Positions 33,988-44,907 are shown, numbered from the stretch's first letter. The stretch: DNA of 64,000 nucleotides from Synechococcus lacustris (GCA_903943975.1 CAJAQB010000008.1:1-64000); one strand, 5' to 3'. Translations and numbers: made by a program. Notes: generated from the letters alone by a model not told the origin.

Positions 33988-34563
33988 TGGGGCCGGAATT
34001 GCTGCAGCGCCCAGGGATGCGCTCTGCGCCTCACTGGCGTCTAGGCGGGTTTCCACGCAGAGGGAGGCGGTGTTGGAGAGGCCCTCCACGGTGCTGCTGC
34101 GCAGGCGGATGTCTGGGCTGGCAAACCAGAAGCGTTCAACGCTGTCCATCGTTTCGTAGCTGGTGGTGAGCCAGAGGTTGGCGTGGTCATCCAGCCGGAA
34201 CTGGCCCGCCACCGGCGCTGTTTCCGCATAGCCCCGGTCGCGCAGCAGCAAGCCCTGGCGACCCTCGTGGTCTGTGGGGATCAGGCCAAACAAGCTTTCC
34301 CCCTGGTGCTCTTCCCCGGCCTTGTCCCAGGCCATGGAGCCACTCCAACGCACCTGACAGCCCCCCACCAGCGTGGCGGGATCCTGGCCATGGAGCTGGG
34401 CGATGGCCCCCAGGCGCGGGTCGCTGGCTAACAGCATCACCACCTCAATCAGGGAACCGCCGGCTTCGGCCTTGCGGTGCAGCAGGTGATGGCTGGTGCG
34501 TTGCGAGCGCCAGCGCCCGGCACTGAGGCGAAAAAAGCTGAGGGCGTCGGCGATCGGATCCAT
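33964..34563 (-). CDS. cpcS: Phycobiliprotein lyase, CpcS/CpeS family
   Basis: 199 residues from ATG at 34563. The opening IADALSFFRLSAGRWRSQRTSHHLLHRKAEAGGSLIEV is the CpcS/CpeS signature, and the WLTTSYETMDSVERFWFASPDIRLRSSTV block is the second family motif. These ten-strand barrel enzymes attach phycocyanobilin or phycoerythrobilin to Cys-84-type positions of phycobiliproteins. The frame is open upstream to 34653, but the ATG at 34563 gives the family start. It is followed by cpcG, so the two phycobilisome genes are together, next to sufR upstream. Whether it is strictly CpcS or CpeS cannot be decided by eye. Confidence 0.9.
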   Translation of the reverse strand: MDPIADALSFFRLSAGRWRSQRTSHHLLHRKAEAGGSLIEVVMLLASDPRLGAIAQLHGQDPATLVGGCQVRWSGSMAWDKAGEEHQGESLFGLIPTDHEGRQGLLLRDRGYAETAPVAGQFRLDDHANLWLTTSYETMDSVERFWFASPDIRLRSSTVEGLSNTASLCVETRLDASEAQSASLGAAAIPAPLGSLLGW

Positions 34564-34577
34564 GGGGGCTCCCGGTT

Positions 34578-35216
34578 TCAGGCTTGCGGGCAGATGCGGA
34601 AGCCGCAGGCGTGTTGCCCCGCCAGTTTCCAGTGCACCCGGTCCACGGTGCAATCGCTGAAGGTGTGCCGCATCAGCTGGAGCTCCTGGTCGCAGATCAC
34701 CGGGAAGGCTTCAGCCACCCGCGACACGGAACAGTGGTATTCCTGCAACATCCAGGCGTTGCTGCCCGGTTCCGCTTGGCAATCGGCCACATAGCCCTCC
34801 TTGCGGCGTAGCTCCACAAGCTTTTCGAGCCGTTCCCCTAGGGGCCCATTTCCCAGTTGTTGGCGGTAGCTGTTGGCCAGCAGTTCCGCCTGGTTACGCA
34901 GCAGTGCTTTCACCTGGTCCGGGGGGAGCGCCTGGCTCATCGACTGCAATAGACCAAGGGCAAAGTGCTCGCTGCCGTCGGGGAAGCGGCCCCGGCCAGC
35001 GGCGGTCAGTCGCCAGCGGTTGCTAGGCCGCCCGGGGCCTAGGGCCTGGGGGCTGGCTTCAACGAAGCCCTTCTCCTCCAGGCTGCGCAGGTGCCTACGC
35101 ATCACCTGGACCGACAGCTCCAGCTGCTCCGCTAATTCAGCGGCACTGGCTTCCCCCTGGCGGAGCAGCAGGGTGAGCGCCGCCTCATGGGTGGGAGCTG
35201 GGGTGGAGATGGTCAT
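34578..35216 (-). CDS. sufR: Iron-sulfur biogenesis transcriptional repressor
   Basis: 212 residues. A winged-helix DNA-binding domain occupies residues 11-80 (LTLLLRQGEASAAELAEQLELSVQVMRRHLRSLEEKGFVE). The C-terminal region has the Cys set YHCSVSRVAEAFPVICDQELQLM, FSDCTVDRVHWKLAGQHACGFRI, consistent with the [4Fe-4S] cluster ligands of SufR. In cyanobacteria SufR represses the sufBCDS operon when iron is sufficient. It is transcribed divergently from ftrC-sufBCDS with 135 bp between start codons. I searched that gap for the CAAC-N6-GTTG-type operator and did not find a clean copy. Confidence 0.95.
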   Translation of the reverse strand: MTISTPAPTHEAALTLLLRQGEASAAELAEQLELSVQVMRRHLRSLEEKGFVEASPQALGPGRPSNRWRLTAAGRGRFPDGSEHFALGLLQSMSQALPPDQVKALLRNQAELLANSYRQQLGNGPLGERLEKLVELRRKEGYVADCQAEPGSNAWMLQEYHCSVSRVAEAFPVICDQELQLMRHTFSDCTVDRVHWKLAGQHACGFRICPQA

Positions 35217-35351
35217 GGCTTAAGCCTGGCACTAAGAGAACAGCCCTGTGGATTTCAGCGGTACCCCTGGTCGCGGCAGGTCATACCCTTGCCTTACTCT
35301 TGGGAAAGGAAACCCAGGGGTTTCGTAATTCTGCCTCCCCCGCCTGGCTCC

Positions 35352-35708
35352 ATGGCTGAAGCAATCAAGAAACCTGCAGTGTCGGAAAGCCTTGAGGTGA
35401 TCCGTCGTTTCGCGGAAACCTATGCCCTGCGCACCGACACCTATTTCTGCAGTGATCCCGGCGTAACCGCCGTGGTGCTGGAGGGGTTGGCGCGCCACAA
35501 GGATGAGCTGGGGGGAGCGCTCTGCCCCTGTCGCCACTACGAAGACAAGCAGGCCGAGGTGCAACAGGCCTTCTGGAATTGCCCCTGCGTGCCCATGCGG
35601 GAGCGCAAGGAATGTCATTGCATGCTGTTTCTCACCGAGGAGAGCCCCTTCCGCGGTGAAAGCCAAACCATCTCCGTTGAGGAGATCCAGGCCCATACCT
35701 CCGGTTGA
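35352..35708 (+). CDS. ftrC: Ferredoxin:thioredoxin reductase, catalytic subunit
   Basis: 118 residues from ATG at 35352 (a longer frame opens at 35187). The catalytic cysteines are visible: ALCPCRHYED, WNCPCVPMRERKECHCMLF, giving the CPC-CPC-CHC set that holds the [4Fe-4S] cluster and redox disulfide. It reduces thioredoxin with electrons from ferredoxin in the light and so regulates Calvin-cycle enzymes. It is the first gene of the sufBCDS direction and divergent from sufR. An iron-sulfur enzyme placed under the SufR-facing promoter is noteworthy. The next gene starts 10-ish bp later, so it should be one transcript. Confidence 0.95.
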   Translation: MAEAIKKPAVSESLEVIRRFAETYALRTDTYFCSDPGVTAVVLEGLARHKDELGGALCPCRHYEDKQAEVQQAFWNCPCVPMRERKECHCMLFLTEESPFRGESQTISVEEIQAHTSG

Positions 35709-35717
35709 GTGTTGCCG

Positions 35718-37199
35718 ATGACTGCTCCTCCCAACGCCCTTTCTGAAGCCCCCGGCGGCAGCGCCGCTTCCCTGGGGGATTTGGTAAGCCAGCCCTATCG
35801 CTACGGCTTCGTTACAGATATTGAAACGGAGAAGATTGCCAAGGGGCTGGATGAGGATGTGGTGCGTCTGATTTCTGCCAAGAAAAAAGAACCAGCGTTC
35901 CTGCTTGATTTCCGGTTGCGCGCCTTCCGCCATTGGCAGAAGCTGGAGGAGCCGGACTGGGCGACATTGAAATATCCGAAGATTGATTATCAAAATATTA
36001 TTTATTATGCTGCCCCCAAGCAGCAGCAAGACAAGAAGGCCAGCCTCGATGAGGTGGACCCCAAGTTGCTGGAAACCTTTGAGAAGTTGGGTATTCCGCT
36101 GAGTGAGCAGAAGCGGCTTTCTAACGTGGCAGTTGATGCGGTGTTTGACAGTGTCTCGATTGCCACCACCTACAAGGAGAAACTGGCGGAGGATGGGGTG
36201 ATTTTCTGCTCCTTTACTGAGGCCGTAGAGGAGCATCCCGAATTGATCGAGCGCTACTTGGGCACGGTGGTGCCCAGCAACGACAACTACTTCGCGGCGC
36301 TCAACTCCGCCGTTTTCAGTGATGGCTCCTTTGTATTGATCCCAAAGGGGGTGGCCTGCCCGATGGATCTTTCCACCTATTTCCGCATCAACTCAGGGGA
36401 TACGGGTCAGTTTGAGCGCACCTTGATCGTGGCCGAAGAAGGTGCCTCGGTTAGCTATTTAGAGGGTTGCACTGCGCCGATGTTTGACACCAACCAGCTG
36501 CATGCGGCGGTGGTGGAACTGGTGGCCCTAGATGATGCCTCGATTAAGTACTCCACCGTGCAGAACTGGTATGCCGGTGACGAGAATGGCAAGGGGGGCA
36601 TCTACAACTTCGTTACCAAACGGGGCCAGTGCCGGGGCGAGCGCAGCCACATCAGCTGGACCCAGGTGGAGACCGGCTCGGCCATCACTTGGAAGTATCC
36701 GAGCTGTGTGCTGCAGGGGGCCGATTCGGTGGGCGAGTTCTATTCGGTGGCCCTCACTAACCACCGCCAGCAGGCGGACACTGGCAGCAAGATGATCCAC
36801 GTGGGGCCCCGCACTCGCTCCACAATCGTTAGCAAGGGCATTAGCGCCGGCCACTCCTCCAACAGCTATCGGGGCCTGGTGCAGATGGGGCCGAAGGCCG
36901 TGGGTGCCCGCAACTTCAGCCAGTGCGATTCGATGCTGATCGGCGACCAGGCCGCCGCCAACACCTATCCCTACATCCGTTCCCAACAACCCGACGCCGC
37001 CATCGAGCACGAGGCCAGCACCTGTCGGATTTCAGAAGACCAACTCTTCTATCTCCAGAGCCGCGGCATCGGCTTCGAGGAGGCGGTTTCGATGATGGTG
37101 AGCGGCTTCTGCCGCGACGTTTTTAATCAATTGCCGATGGAGTTCGCCGCCGAGGCGGACAAACTGTTGGCCCTCAAGCTGGAGGGTTCAGTTGGCTGA
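35718..37199 (+). CDS. sufB: Iron-sulfur cluster assembly scaffold protein
   Basis: 493 residues from ATG at 35718 (GTG at 35709 is an alternative). The long SufB beta-helix is visible: [51 protein letters not shown], and the C-terminal [22 protein letters not shown] with the conserved Cys used for cluster assembly. SufB forms the SufBC2D scaffold on which a [4Fe-4S] cluster is built in the cytosol. It follows ftrC by about 10 bp; sufC follows 38 bp later. Confidence 0.97.
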   Translation: MTAPPNALSEAPGGSAASLGDLVSQPYRYGFVTDIETEKIAKGLDEDVVRLISAKKKEPAFLLDFRLRAFRHWQKLEEPDWATLKYPKIDYQNIIYYAAPKQQQDKKASLDEVDPKLLETFEKLGIPLSEQKRLSNVAVDAVFDSVSIATTYKEKLAEDGVIFCSFTEAVEEHPELIERYLGTVVPSNDNYFAALNSAVFSDGSFVLIPKGVACPMDLSTYFRINSGDTGQFERTLIVAEEGASVSYLEGCTAPMFDTNQLHAAVVELVALDDASIKYSTVQNWYAGDENGKGGIYNFVTKRGQCRGERSHISWTQVETGSAITWKYPSCVLQGADSVGEFYSVALTNHRQQADTGSKMIHVGPRTRSTIVSKGISAGHSSNSYRGLVQMGPKAVGARNFSQCDSMLIGDQAAANTYPYIRSQQPDAAIEHEASTCRISEDQLFYLQSRGIGFEEAVSMMVSGFCRDVFNQLPMEFAAEADKLLALKLEGSVG

Positions 37200-37237
37200 A
37201 TCCGCTTCCTCTCCCGACTCGTTCCTTCCTTGACCCC

Positions 37238-38056
<819 letters not shown>

Positions 38057-38058
38057 CC

Positions 38059-39333
38059 ATGGTCCTGGCGTCACCGGTCTCCAACCTCCACTCCGCCTGG
38101 GCCAGCCGCCTGCTGGAGGGGCTCCCCGCCGTTACTGGCGATCTGGCCGAGCTGCAGCGGCGCGGCCGTGCCGCCCTGGCGGCCACGCCCCTGCCTCAAC
38201 AGCACCAGGAGGATTGGCGTTTCACCGACCTCTCCCCCCTGACGGCCCTAACTCCCCGCTGGCGCAAGGCCTGCCCAGAGTTGCCCAGCGATTTGCCGGC
38301 CCCTGCGCCGGGCACGCTGCGGCTCTGGCTCGATGGCCGTGGCGATCCCCTGGCGGGCGTCGTTTTGCCAGCGGGGCTCACGCCCTTGAGCCCCGCTGAG
38401 CTGGACGGGGCCCTCGGCCACAGCCTGGCGGCGGTGGGCTGCGAGCACCACTGGCCGGTGCAGTTCAACCATGCCACCGCTGGCCGCTGCCTGGCCCTGC
38501 GGGTTTCGGGGCCCGAGCCGATCAGCCTGGAGCTGGTGAGCGCCGCCTCGCAGCCCGAATCGCTGCTGCCCCTGCGGCTGCTGCTGCTGCTGGAGGAGCA
38601 GGCCGAACTGGAACTGAGCCAGGTGCTGCTGGGTTCCGGATCCAGTCTCACCAGCCTGGTGCTGGAGGCCCACCTGGGCCGCGGCGCCCGGCTGCGGCAC
38701 GCTGTGATTGCCCTGGGGGAGGCACCGGCCTGCCTGCTGGGCCATCTGGCGGTGGAGCAGGAGAGTGAAAGCCGTTATCAGCTCAGCACCGCCTCGCGGG
38801 GGTGGGCCCTGGCCCGGCTGGAGCCCCGCATTAGTCAGCTGAGTGGTGCCGCCCACACCCAGCTGACCGGCCTGCAGCTGGCGGAGGAGCGCCAGGTGGC
38901 GGTAACCCACAGCTGGGTGCGATTCGAGGGGCCCGACGGCAGCCTTGAGCAGCTGCACAAGGCGATTGCCGATGGCCAGGGCCGCAGCGTCTTTAACGGG
39001 GCCGTGCGGGTGCCCCGGGCAGCCCAGCGCACCAATGCATCCCAGCTGAGTCGCAACCTGCTGCTCTCCCCGCAGGCGCGTATCGACACCAAGCCCGAGC
39101 TGGAGATCGTCGCCGACGACGTGCGCTGTGCCCACGGGGCCACCGTGAGCCGCCTGCAGCTCGATCAACTTTTCTACCTGCAGAGCCGCGGCATCGATGT
39201 CGAGCTGGCGGCCAACCTGCTCAAGCGGGGTTTTTGCGCCGAGGCACTGCAGCAGCTGCCGACGGCCGCCGCCAACTGGCGGCCCCTGGAGCGGTTGCTG
39301 CGGCAGGGTTCCCCCCTGGGGGAGCTGCCATGA
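38059..39333 (+). CDS. sufD: Iron-sulfur cluster assembly protein
   Basis: 424 residues. The N-terminal half is less conserved (WRFTDLSPLTAL is the family 'dWRyTd' element near 53). The C-terminal half has SufD's [57 protein letters not shown], including the His (CAHGAT) that helps hold the cluster. SufD is the SufB-like partner in SufBC2D. It starts two bases after sufC. The ATG of sufS overlaps its stop (ATGA), so translation is coupled. Confidence 0.96.
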   Translation: MVLASPVSNLHSAWASRLLEGLPAVTGDLAELQRRGRAALAATPLPQQHQEDWRFTDLSPLTALTPRWRKACPELPSDLPAPAPGTLRLWLDGRGDPLAGVVLPAGLTPLSPAELDGALGHSLAAVGCEHHWPVQFNHATAGRCLALRVSGPEPISLELVSAASQPESLLPLRLLLLLEEQAELELSQVLLGSGSSLTSLVLEAHLGRGARLRHAVIALGEAPACLLGHLAVEQESESRYQLSTASRGWALARLEPRISQLSGAAHTQLTGLQLAEERQVAVTHSWVRFEGPDGSLEQLHKAIADGQGRSVFNGAVRVPRAAQRTNASQLSRNLLLSPQARIDTKPELEIVADDVRCAHGATVSRLQLDQLFYLQSRGIDVELAANLLKRGFCAEALQQLPTAAANWRPLERLLRQGSPLGELP

Positions 39334-40619
39334 CCGCCCTGTCCCCCTCGCCCCAAGTCACTGGGCTGGAGCCGGCCGAGAACCTGGCCCGGCTCACCCG
39401 TCCTGATTTCCCGCTGCTGGCCCAGAAGGCCTGCCTGGGCCAGCCCCTGATCTACCTCGACTACGCCGCCACCAGCCAGAAACCCCGGCCGGTGCTGGAG
39501 GCCCTGCACCACTACTACACGTGCGACAACGCCAACGTGCACCGGGGGGCCCACCAGTTGAGTGCCCGCTCCACCGAGGCATTTGAAGGGGCACGCTCCA
39601 AGACTGCTGCCTTCATCGGCGCCGCCAGCCCCAACGAGATCGTCTTCACCCGCAATGCCAGCGAGGCGATCAACCTGGTGGCCCGCAGCTGGGGAGAGGC
39701 CAACCTGCGGGTCGGCGACGAAATTCTGCTGTCGGTGATGGAGCACCACAGCAACCTGGTGCCGTGGCAAATGCTGGCGGCCCGCACCGGTGCCGTGCTG
39801 CGCCATGGGGGGCTTACGGCCACGGGCGAACTGGACCTGCAAGATCTCAAGGCCCAGCTCAGCGAGCGCACCCGGCTGGTGAGCCTGGCCCAGGTGAGCA
39901 ACACCCTGGGCTGCCTCAATCCGATCGAGGAGATCGCCCGCCTGGCCCATGGGGTGGGGGCCCTGCTGCTGGTGGATGCCTGCCAGAGCCTGCCCCACCT
40001 GCCGGTGCGGGTGGCTCAGCTAGGTGCCGACTTCCTGGTGGGTTCCTCCCACAAACTCTGCGGACCCACCGGCATGGGCTTCCTCTGGGGCCGCGAAGCC
40101 CTGCTGGAGGCGATGCCCCCCTTCCTGGGCGGTGGCGAAATGATTGAGGAGGTGCAGCTGAGTTCGAGCACCTGGGCCGGCCTGCCCCATAAGTTTGAGG
40201 CAGGTACACCGGCGATCGGTGAGGCAATTGGCATGGGCTGCGCCCTCGATTACCTCAGTGGCTTGGGTTTGGAGCGGATCCATGCCTGGGAGCAGCAGCT
40301 CACCCGCCAGTTGTTTGCGCGGCTGCAGGCGATTGAGGGGCTGCGCATCCTCGGTCCCACCCCGGAGCAGCAGCCGGATCGGGGCGCCCTGGCCGCCTTC
40401 ACCGTGGAGGGGCTCCACGCCCACGACATCGCCGCCCTGCTGGATTCCGCCGGCATCTGCATCCGCAGCGGCCACCACTGCACCCAGCCCCTGCACCGCC
40501 ACTACGGGATCAGTGGTTCGGCCCGGGCGAGCCTTGGCTTCACCACCACCCCCGAGGAGATCGATCGGTTCGCCGAGGAGCTCACCGGCTCGATTGCTTT
40601 CCTGCGGGAGCACAGCTGA
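39330..40619 (+). CDS. sufS: Cysteine desulfurase
   Basis: 429 residues from ATG at 39330, overlapping the sufD stop. PLP-dependent group II desulfurase: IYLDYAATSQKPRPVLEAL opening, the PLP lysine in GSSHKLCGPTGMGFL near 228, and the catalytic Cys in IRSGHHCTQPLHRHYG near 376. It takes sulfur from cysteine and passes it to SufBC2D (through SufE, not in this window). The longer frame from 39234 runs inside sufD and is not the start. It ends the suf operon; 21 bp later is the end of the convergent aldo/keto reductase gene. Confidence 0.97.
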   Translation: MTALSPSPQVTGLEPAENLARLTRPDFPLLAQKACLGQPLIYLDYAATSQKPRPVLEALHHYYTCDNANVHRGAHQLSARSTEAFEGARSKTAAFIGAASPNEIVFTRNASEAINLVARSWGEANLRVGDEILLSVMEHHSNLVPWQMLAARTGAVLRHGGLTATGELDLQDLKAQLSERTRLVSLAQVSNTLGCLNPIEEIARLAHGVGALLLVDACQSLPHLPVRVAQLGADFLVGSSHKLCGPTGMGFLWGREALLEAMPPFLGGGEMIEEVQLSSSTWAGLPHKFEAGTPAIGEAIGMGCALDYLSGLGLERIHAWEQQLTRQLFARLQAIEGLRILGPTPEQQPDRGALAAFTVEGLHAHDIAALLDSAGICIRSGHHCTQPLHRHYGISGSARASLGFTTTPEEIDRFAEELTGSIAFLREHS

Positions 40620-40640
40620 GGGCCTGGCCCCAGCAGCTGC

Positions 40641-41573
40641 TTAGCCCCAAAGACTTTCCTGGCTGTAGGGGCTGCCGGGGGGTGTCCAGATGTGGCCTGG
40701 CACCAGCCGTTCGTTGCGTTCCAGGGCCGCCAGTTGACCCAGGGCGGCGGGGCTGAGGCTCAGCTGGCTGGCGGCAAGGTTGCTGGCCAGCCGGGGGGCC
40801 TGGACGGATTTAGGAATCACCGCCGTGCCCTGCTGTAGCCCCCAGGCCAAGGCCACCTGGGCGGGGGTGGCAGCCAGTTCGGCAGCGATGGCCTGCAGCA
40901 CCGGATCGTGGAGCAGGCCAGGCTTTTCTGGGCTAGATGGGCTGCCCAGGGGCCGATAGGCGGTGACCAGCACCTGCTGCTGCTGGCAGAAGTGCAGCAG
41001 CTCCTGCTGTTGCAGGTAGGGGTGCCGTTCGATCTGATTCAGTTCGGGGGCGAGCCGGCCCTGCTCCAATAGCAACTCCAAGCTGCTGCGCTTGAAGTTT
41101 GAAACGCCGATATGACGGCAAAGGCCCTCCGCCACCAGCGCTTCCATGGCGGCCCAGGTGGCGGTGAGCGGCTGCTCCGCCAGGCTTACCAGCTGCTCGA
41201 GTCGATCCGGTAGGCCCACCCCAGGGCGCAGGGCCACGGGCCAATGCATCAGATAGAGATCCAACTGCTCCAGGCCCAGGTCGGCCAGGGTGCGTGCCAG
41301 GGCCGGGCGGACATCGCCAGGGGCATGGGAATCGTTCCAGAGCTTTGAGGTGACCCAGAGCTCCTCCCGCCGCAGCACCCCAGCGGCAAAGGCCTGGCCG
41401 AGGGCCTCGCCAATCTCCCGTTCATTGCCGTAGATCGCGGCGCAGTCGAGGTGGCGGTAGCCCAGCTCCAGGGCCGTGCGCACGGCGGCGCCCACCTCGC
41501 CAGGGGCGGCCTTCCAGGTGCCAAGCCCCAGGGCCGGCAGGCGATCACCGTTGCGAAACAGCAATTCAGCCAT
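40641..41573 (-). CDS. Aldo/keto reductase
   Basis: 310 residues from ATG at 41573. The TIM-barrel AKR tetrad is present: Asp and Tyr in YRHLDCAAIYGNE (about 40-52), Lys in WVTSKLWND (about 76-84) and His in LYLMHWPVAL (about 108-117). The NADPH site is in VIPKSVQAPRLASNL near 257. AKRs reduce aldehydes and ketones to alcohols with NADPH. The gene is divergent from mtnA with only 85 bp between start codons, a possible shared promoter region. The substrate is unknown; a link with the aldolase at 42.8 kb, which would make short aldehydes, is inferred. Confidence 0.92.
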   Translation of the reverse strand: MAELLFRNGDRLPALGLGTWKAAPGEVGAAVRTALELGYRHLDCAAIYGNEREIGEALGQAFAAGVLRREELWVTSKLWNDSHAPGDVRPALARTLADLGLEQLDLYLMHWPVALRPGVGLPDRLEQLVSLAEQPLTATWAAMEALVAEGLCRHIGVSNFKRSSLELLLEQGRLAPELNQIERHPYLQQQELLHFCQQQQVLVTAYRPLGSPSSPEKPGLLHDPVLQAIAAELAATPAQVALAWGLQQGTAVIPKSVQAPRLASNLAASQLSLSPAALGQLAALERNERLVPGHIWTPPGSPYSQESLWG

Positions 41574-41658
41574 GGCCTGCCCAGCAGTTGGTTTCAGTAT
41601 GGGGAGCGGCCAGGGATGATCGGGGCCGGAGCTATCCCGGCGCGCGGCGCCCATTCCC

Positions 41659-42771
41659 ATGAACATCGACGGCAAGGCCTGGCGCACCATCTGGCTGGAG
41701 CAGGGGGGGCGTTCGGTCGGTGTGATCGACCAGACCCGGCTGCCCCATGCCTTCGAGACCCGCAGCCTGGCCAGCCTGGACCAGGCGGCCGAGGCGATCG
41801 CCACGATGGTGGTGCGCGGGGCGCCCCTCATTGGTGTAACTGGCGCCTACGGGCTGATGCTCGCCCTGCAGGTGGACCCCTCTGATCGGGCCCTGGCGGC
41901 AGCCTTCGAGCAGCTGTTGGCCACGCGCCCCACGGCGGTGAATCTGCAATGGGCCCTGGAGCGGGTGCGGGCCCTGGTGGCGCCCCTGCCGGCAGCTGAG
42001 CGGGCCGGGGCGGCCCAGGCGGAGGCGGCAGCGATCGCCGAGGAAGACGTGGCCATGGCTGAGGCGATCGGCGAGCACGGTTTGGCGCTATTCCGCGAGA
42101 TCGCCGCCCGGCGCCCCGCCGCACGCCAGGGCCAGCCCCTGAACGTGCTCACCCACTGCAATGCCGGCTGGCTGGCCACGGTGGATTGGGGTACGGCCCT
42201 GGCGCCGATCTACAAGGCCCACCGGGCTGGGCTGCCGATCCATGTGTGGGTCGATGAGACCCGCCCCCGCAACCAGGGGGCCAGCCTTACGGCCTATGAG
42301 CTGGGCCGGGAAGGGGTGCCCCATACCTTGATCGCCGATAACGCCGGCGGCCACCTGATGCAGCACGGCCAGGTGGATGCGGTGATCGTGGGCACCGACC
42401 GCACCACCCGCAGCGGTGATGTGTGCAACAAGATCGGCACCTATCTCAAGGCCCTGGCCGCCCACGACAACGGCGTCCCTTTCTATGTGGCCCTGCCCGC
42501 ATCCACGATTGATTGGTCCCTCCATGACGGGGTGGCGGAGATCCCGATCGAAGCGCGTTCGTGGCAGGAGGTAACCCATATCCAGGGGCGCATCGCCAGC
42601 GGCAGCGCCACCGGGGAGATCGCCAGCGTGCAGCTAAGCCCCGATGGCACTGCTGCTTTCAATCCGGCCTTCGACGTGACCCCGGCCAGGTTGGTGACGG
42701 CGCTGATCACCGAGCGGGGGGTGGCGCCAGCCACCGAGGCGGGCCTGCAAAAGCTTTACGCCGCAGTTTGA
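41659..42771 (+). CDS. mtnA: S-methyl-5-thioribose-1-phosphate isomerase
   Basis: 370 residues. Family blocks: [19 protein letters not shown] near 47-65, [18 protein letters not shown] near 163-180 with the catalytic Cys, [18 protein letters not shown] near 195-212, and [34 protein letters not shown] with the catalytic Asp near 249. It isomerises methylthioribose-1-phosphate (and in some bacteria 5-deoxyribose-1-phosphate) to the ribulose form. It is followed after 75 bp by an aldolase-dehydrogenase fusion. No mtnB, mtnC, mtnD or mtnK is nearby, so the classical methionine salvage route is not visible here. Confidence 0.95.
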   Translation: MNIDGKAWRTIWLEQGGRSVGVIDQTRLPHAFETRSLASLDQAAEAIATMVVRGAPLIGVTGAYGLMLALQVDPSDRALAAAFEQLLATRPTAVNLQWALERVRALVAPLPAAERAGAAQAEAAAIAEEDVAMAEAIGEHGLALFREIAARRPAARQGQPLNVLTHCNAGWLATVDWGTALAPIYKAHRAGLPIHVWVDETRPRNQGASLTAYELGREGVPHTLIADNAGGHLMQHGQVDAVIVGTDRTTRSGDVCNKIGTYLKALAAHDNGVPFYVALPASTIDWSLHDGVAEIPIEARSWQEVTHIQGRIASGSATGEIASVQLSPDGTAAFNPAFDVTPARLVTALITERGVAPATEAGLQKLYAAV

Positions 42772-42802
42772 GCTTGCTGGTTTGAAGCCTGTGGGTGCTC
42801 GC

Positions 42803-42824
42803 CCGTAGCCTCATACGGTCTTTT
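42803..42824 (+). terminator. Weak hairpin and T-run after mtnA
   Basis: CCGTA (42803-42807) pairs with TACGG (42814-42818) around a six-base loop, followed by TCTTTTTC. Only five base pairs, so it may attenuate rather than end transcription before the aldolase gene. Confidence 0.35.
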
Positions 42825-42846
42825 TCTTCGCCGCCGGCGCTTGCCC

Positions 42847-44907
42847 ATGCCGATCCAGAACCGTTGGTCGGCCACGGCCGCCGCCGAGGCCGTGGATCGC
42901 TACGGCGCCGCGGGGATCAGTGCTGATCTGGCCCTGCGCACCTACAGCGCCCGCTTGCTGGGGGCGGACCCAGAGCTGGTGCTGCATGGGGGCGGCAACA
43001 CCTCGGTGAAAACCACTGTTCTCGATCTGCTCGCTGATCCGGTGGAGGTGCTTTGCGTTAAGGGCAGTGGTTGGGACCTGGCCACGATCGAGCCAGCCGG
43101 CCATCCCGCCGTGCGCCTCGAGCCCCTGCGGCGCCTGAGGAACCTCGCGGCCCTCAGTGACGAAGCCATGGTGAGTGCCCAGCGGCAGAACCTGCTGGAT
43201 CCCCAGGCGCCTAACCCTTCGGTGGAAGCCCTGCTCCATGCCTATCTGCCCCATAAATTCGTTGATCACACCCATGCCACGGCGCTGCTGGCCCTGGCCG
43301 ATCAACCGGATGCCGAGGCGGTGTGCCGTGAGGTGTTTGGTGATCGGGTGGTGTTGGTGCCCTATGTGATGCCTGGCTTTGCCTTGGCTAAGGCCGCGGC
43401 GGAGGCCTATGAGTTGGCCGCTGCCAGCGCTGGGGCTGATCAGGCTTCAGCGCCGATCGGCATGGTGCTGCTTAAGCACGGTCTCTTTTCCTTTGGCGCC
43501 AGCGCCGAGGAGAGCTACCAGCGGATGATCGAGCTGGTGGCCTTGGCCGAACAGGCCCTGGCGGCCCACCCCCCCCAGCCCCAACCGATCCCACTGGCTA
43601 CCCCGCCCCTGGGGGCAGCCCAGCTATTTCCTTGGCTGCGGGGGCTGTTGGGCCCCCAGCATTGGCTGCTGGAACTGCGCAGCAGCCCCCTGGCCCTGGC
43701 GGTGGTCAATGACCAGCGCTTGGCTGATTGGGCCCAGCGGGGGGTGGCCACCCCAGACCATGTGATCCGCACCAAGGCCCAGCCCCTGGTGCTGCCGCCA
43801 GCCGCTGGTGATCTGTCCAGCTGGGTTACGGCCGCCGGCGAGGCCCTGGGCCGTTACAAGGCAAACTACCAGGCCTATTTCGAGCGTCAAAACGCCCGGT
43901 TGGGTGGTGGGCGCCGGGCGTTGGATCCCCTGCCAAGGCTGGTGGTAATCCCAGGGCTTGGGCTCGTGGGCCTCGGCAAAAAGGCCGCGGAGGCCAGCAT
44001 TGCCGCCGACTTGGGCGAGGCCTGGGCGCGCACGCTTTTGGCCGCTGAGGGCTATGGCCGTTTTGAACCGGTGGGCGAAAACGACACCTTTGACATGGAG
44101 TACTGGTCGCTGGAGCAGGCCAAGCTCGGCAAGGGCAGTGCGGCCCCCTTTGCCGGCCAGGTGGTGTTGGTAACCGGCGCCGCCGGTGCGATTGGGGCCG
44201 CTACGGCCCGTGCCTTTGCCCGCCAGGGGGCGGCCTTAGCCCTGTTGGATCGCGATGGGGAGGCGGCCGCAACGCTGGCGGCCAGCTGTGGGCCCCGGGC
44301 CTTGGCCCTGGCCTGTGACCTCTGCGACCCCGACCAGGTGCAGCGGGCCTTTGCCCAGCTGGCGGCCCACTTTGGTGGCCTGGATGTGGTGGTGAGCAAT
44401 GCAGGCGCCGCCTGGACTGGCCCCATGGCAGAGCTGCCCGAAGCCGACCTGCGCGCCTGCTTTGAGCTGAATTTCTTTAGCCACCAACGGGTGGCCCAGG
44501 CGGCGATGGCCCTATTCCGGGCCCAGGGGTTCGGCGGTCAGTTGCTGTTCAACGTCAGTAAGCAGGCGCTCAATCCCGGCGCCAACTTTGGTGCCTATGG
44601 CACCAGCAAGGCGGCCCTGCTGGCCCTGATGCGTCAGTACGCCCTGGAGGGGGGCGCCGAGGGGGTGCGGGTCAATGGCCTCAATGCCGACCGCATCCGC
44701 AGCGGTTTGCTCACCGATTCGATGATTGCCGAGCGCTCTGCGGCCCGGGGCCTCAGTGAGGCGGCCTATATGGGTGGCAACCTGCTGGGGCAGGAGGTGC
44801 GGGCGGAGGACGTGGCAGCCGCCTTTGTGGCCCTGGCTGGACTGGAGCGCAGCACCGGCAGCCTGCTCACCGTGGACGGGGGCAACGTGGCGGCCATGGT
44901 GCGCTGA
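42847..44907 (+). CDS. Class II aldolase / short-chain dehydrogenase fusion (RhaD-RhaE-like)
   Basis: 686 residues from ATG at 42847 (TTG at 42841 also in frame). Residues ~20-400: class II aldolase (AraD/FucA-like), with [32 protein letters not shown] and the metal-ligand pair in [11 protein letters not shown]. Residues ~435-686: a complete SDR, with nucleotide loop [19 protein letters not shown], the Asn in [12 protein letters not shown] and the catalytic Tyr-x3-Lys in [12 protein letters not shown]. This matches the two-domain proteins annotated as rhamnulose-1-phosphate aldolase/lactaldehyde dehydrogenase. With mtnA upstream, a 5-deoxyribulose-1-phosphate or methylthioribulose-1-phosphate substrate is at least as likely as rhamnulose-1-phosphate; no rhamnose isomerase or kinase is nearby. 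Confidence 0.9.
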   Translation: MPIQNRWSATAAAEAVDRYGAAGISADLALRTYSARLLGADPELVLHGGGNTSVKTTVLDLLADPVEVLCVKGSGWDLATIEPAGHPAVRLEPLRRLRNLAALSDEAMVSAQRQNLLDPQAPNPSVEALLHAYLPHKFVDHTHATALLALADQPDAEAVCREVFGDRVVLVPYVMPGFALAKAAAEAYELAAASAGADQASAPIGMVLLKHGLFSFGASAEESYQRMIELVALAEQALAAHPPQPQPIPLATPPLGAAQLFPWLRGLLGPQHWLLELRSSPLALAVVNDQRLADWAQRGVATPDHVIRTKAQPLVLPPAAGDLSSWVTAAGEALGRYKANYQAYFERQNARLGGGRRALDPLPRLVVIPGLGLVGLGKKAAEASIAADLGEAWARTLLAAEGYGRFEPVGENDTFDMEYWSLEQAKLGKGSAAPFAGQVVLVTGAAGAIGAATARAFARQGAALALLDRDGEAAATLAASCGPRALALACDLCDPDQVQRAFAQLAAHFGGLDVVVSNAGAAWTGPMAELPEADLRACFELNFFSHQRVAQAAMALFRAQGFGGQLLFNVSKQALNPGANFGAYGTSKAALLALMRQYALEGGAEGVRVNGLNADRIRSGLLTDSMIAERSAARGLSEAAYMGGNLLGQEVRAEDVAAAFVALAGLERSTGSLLTVDGGNVAAMVR

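Noticed and set aside
33052-34044. 330-codon plus-strand frame over cpcG
   Set aside because: Antisense to cpcG and its flanks; runs through the terminator and the long hairpin.
35217-35351. SufR operator (CAAC-N6-GTTG-type inverted repeat)
   Set aside because: Looked for between sufR and ftrC; only short weak inverted repeats were seen, none close to the consensus.
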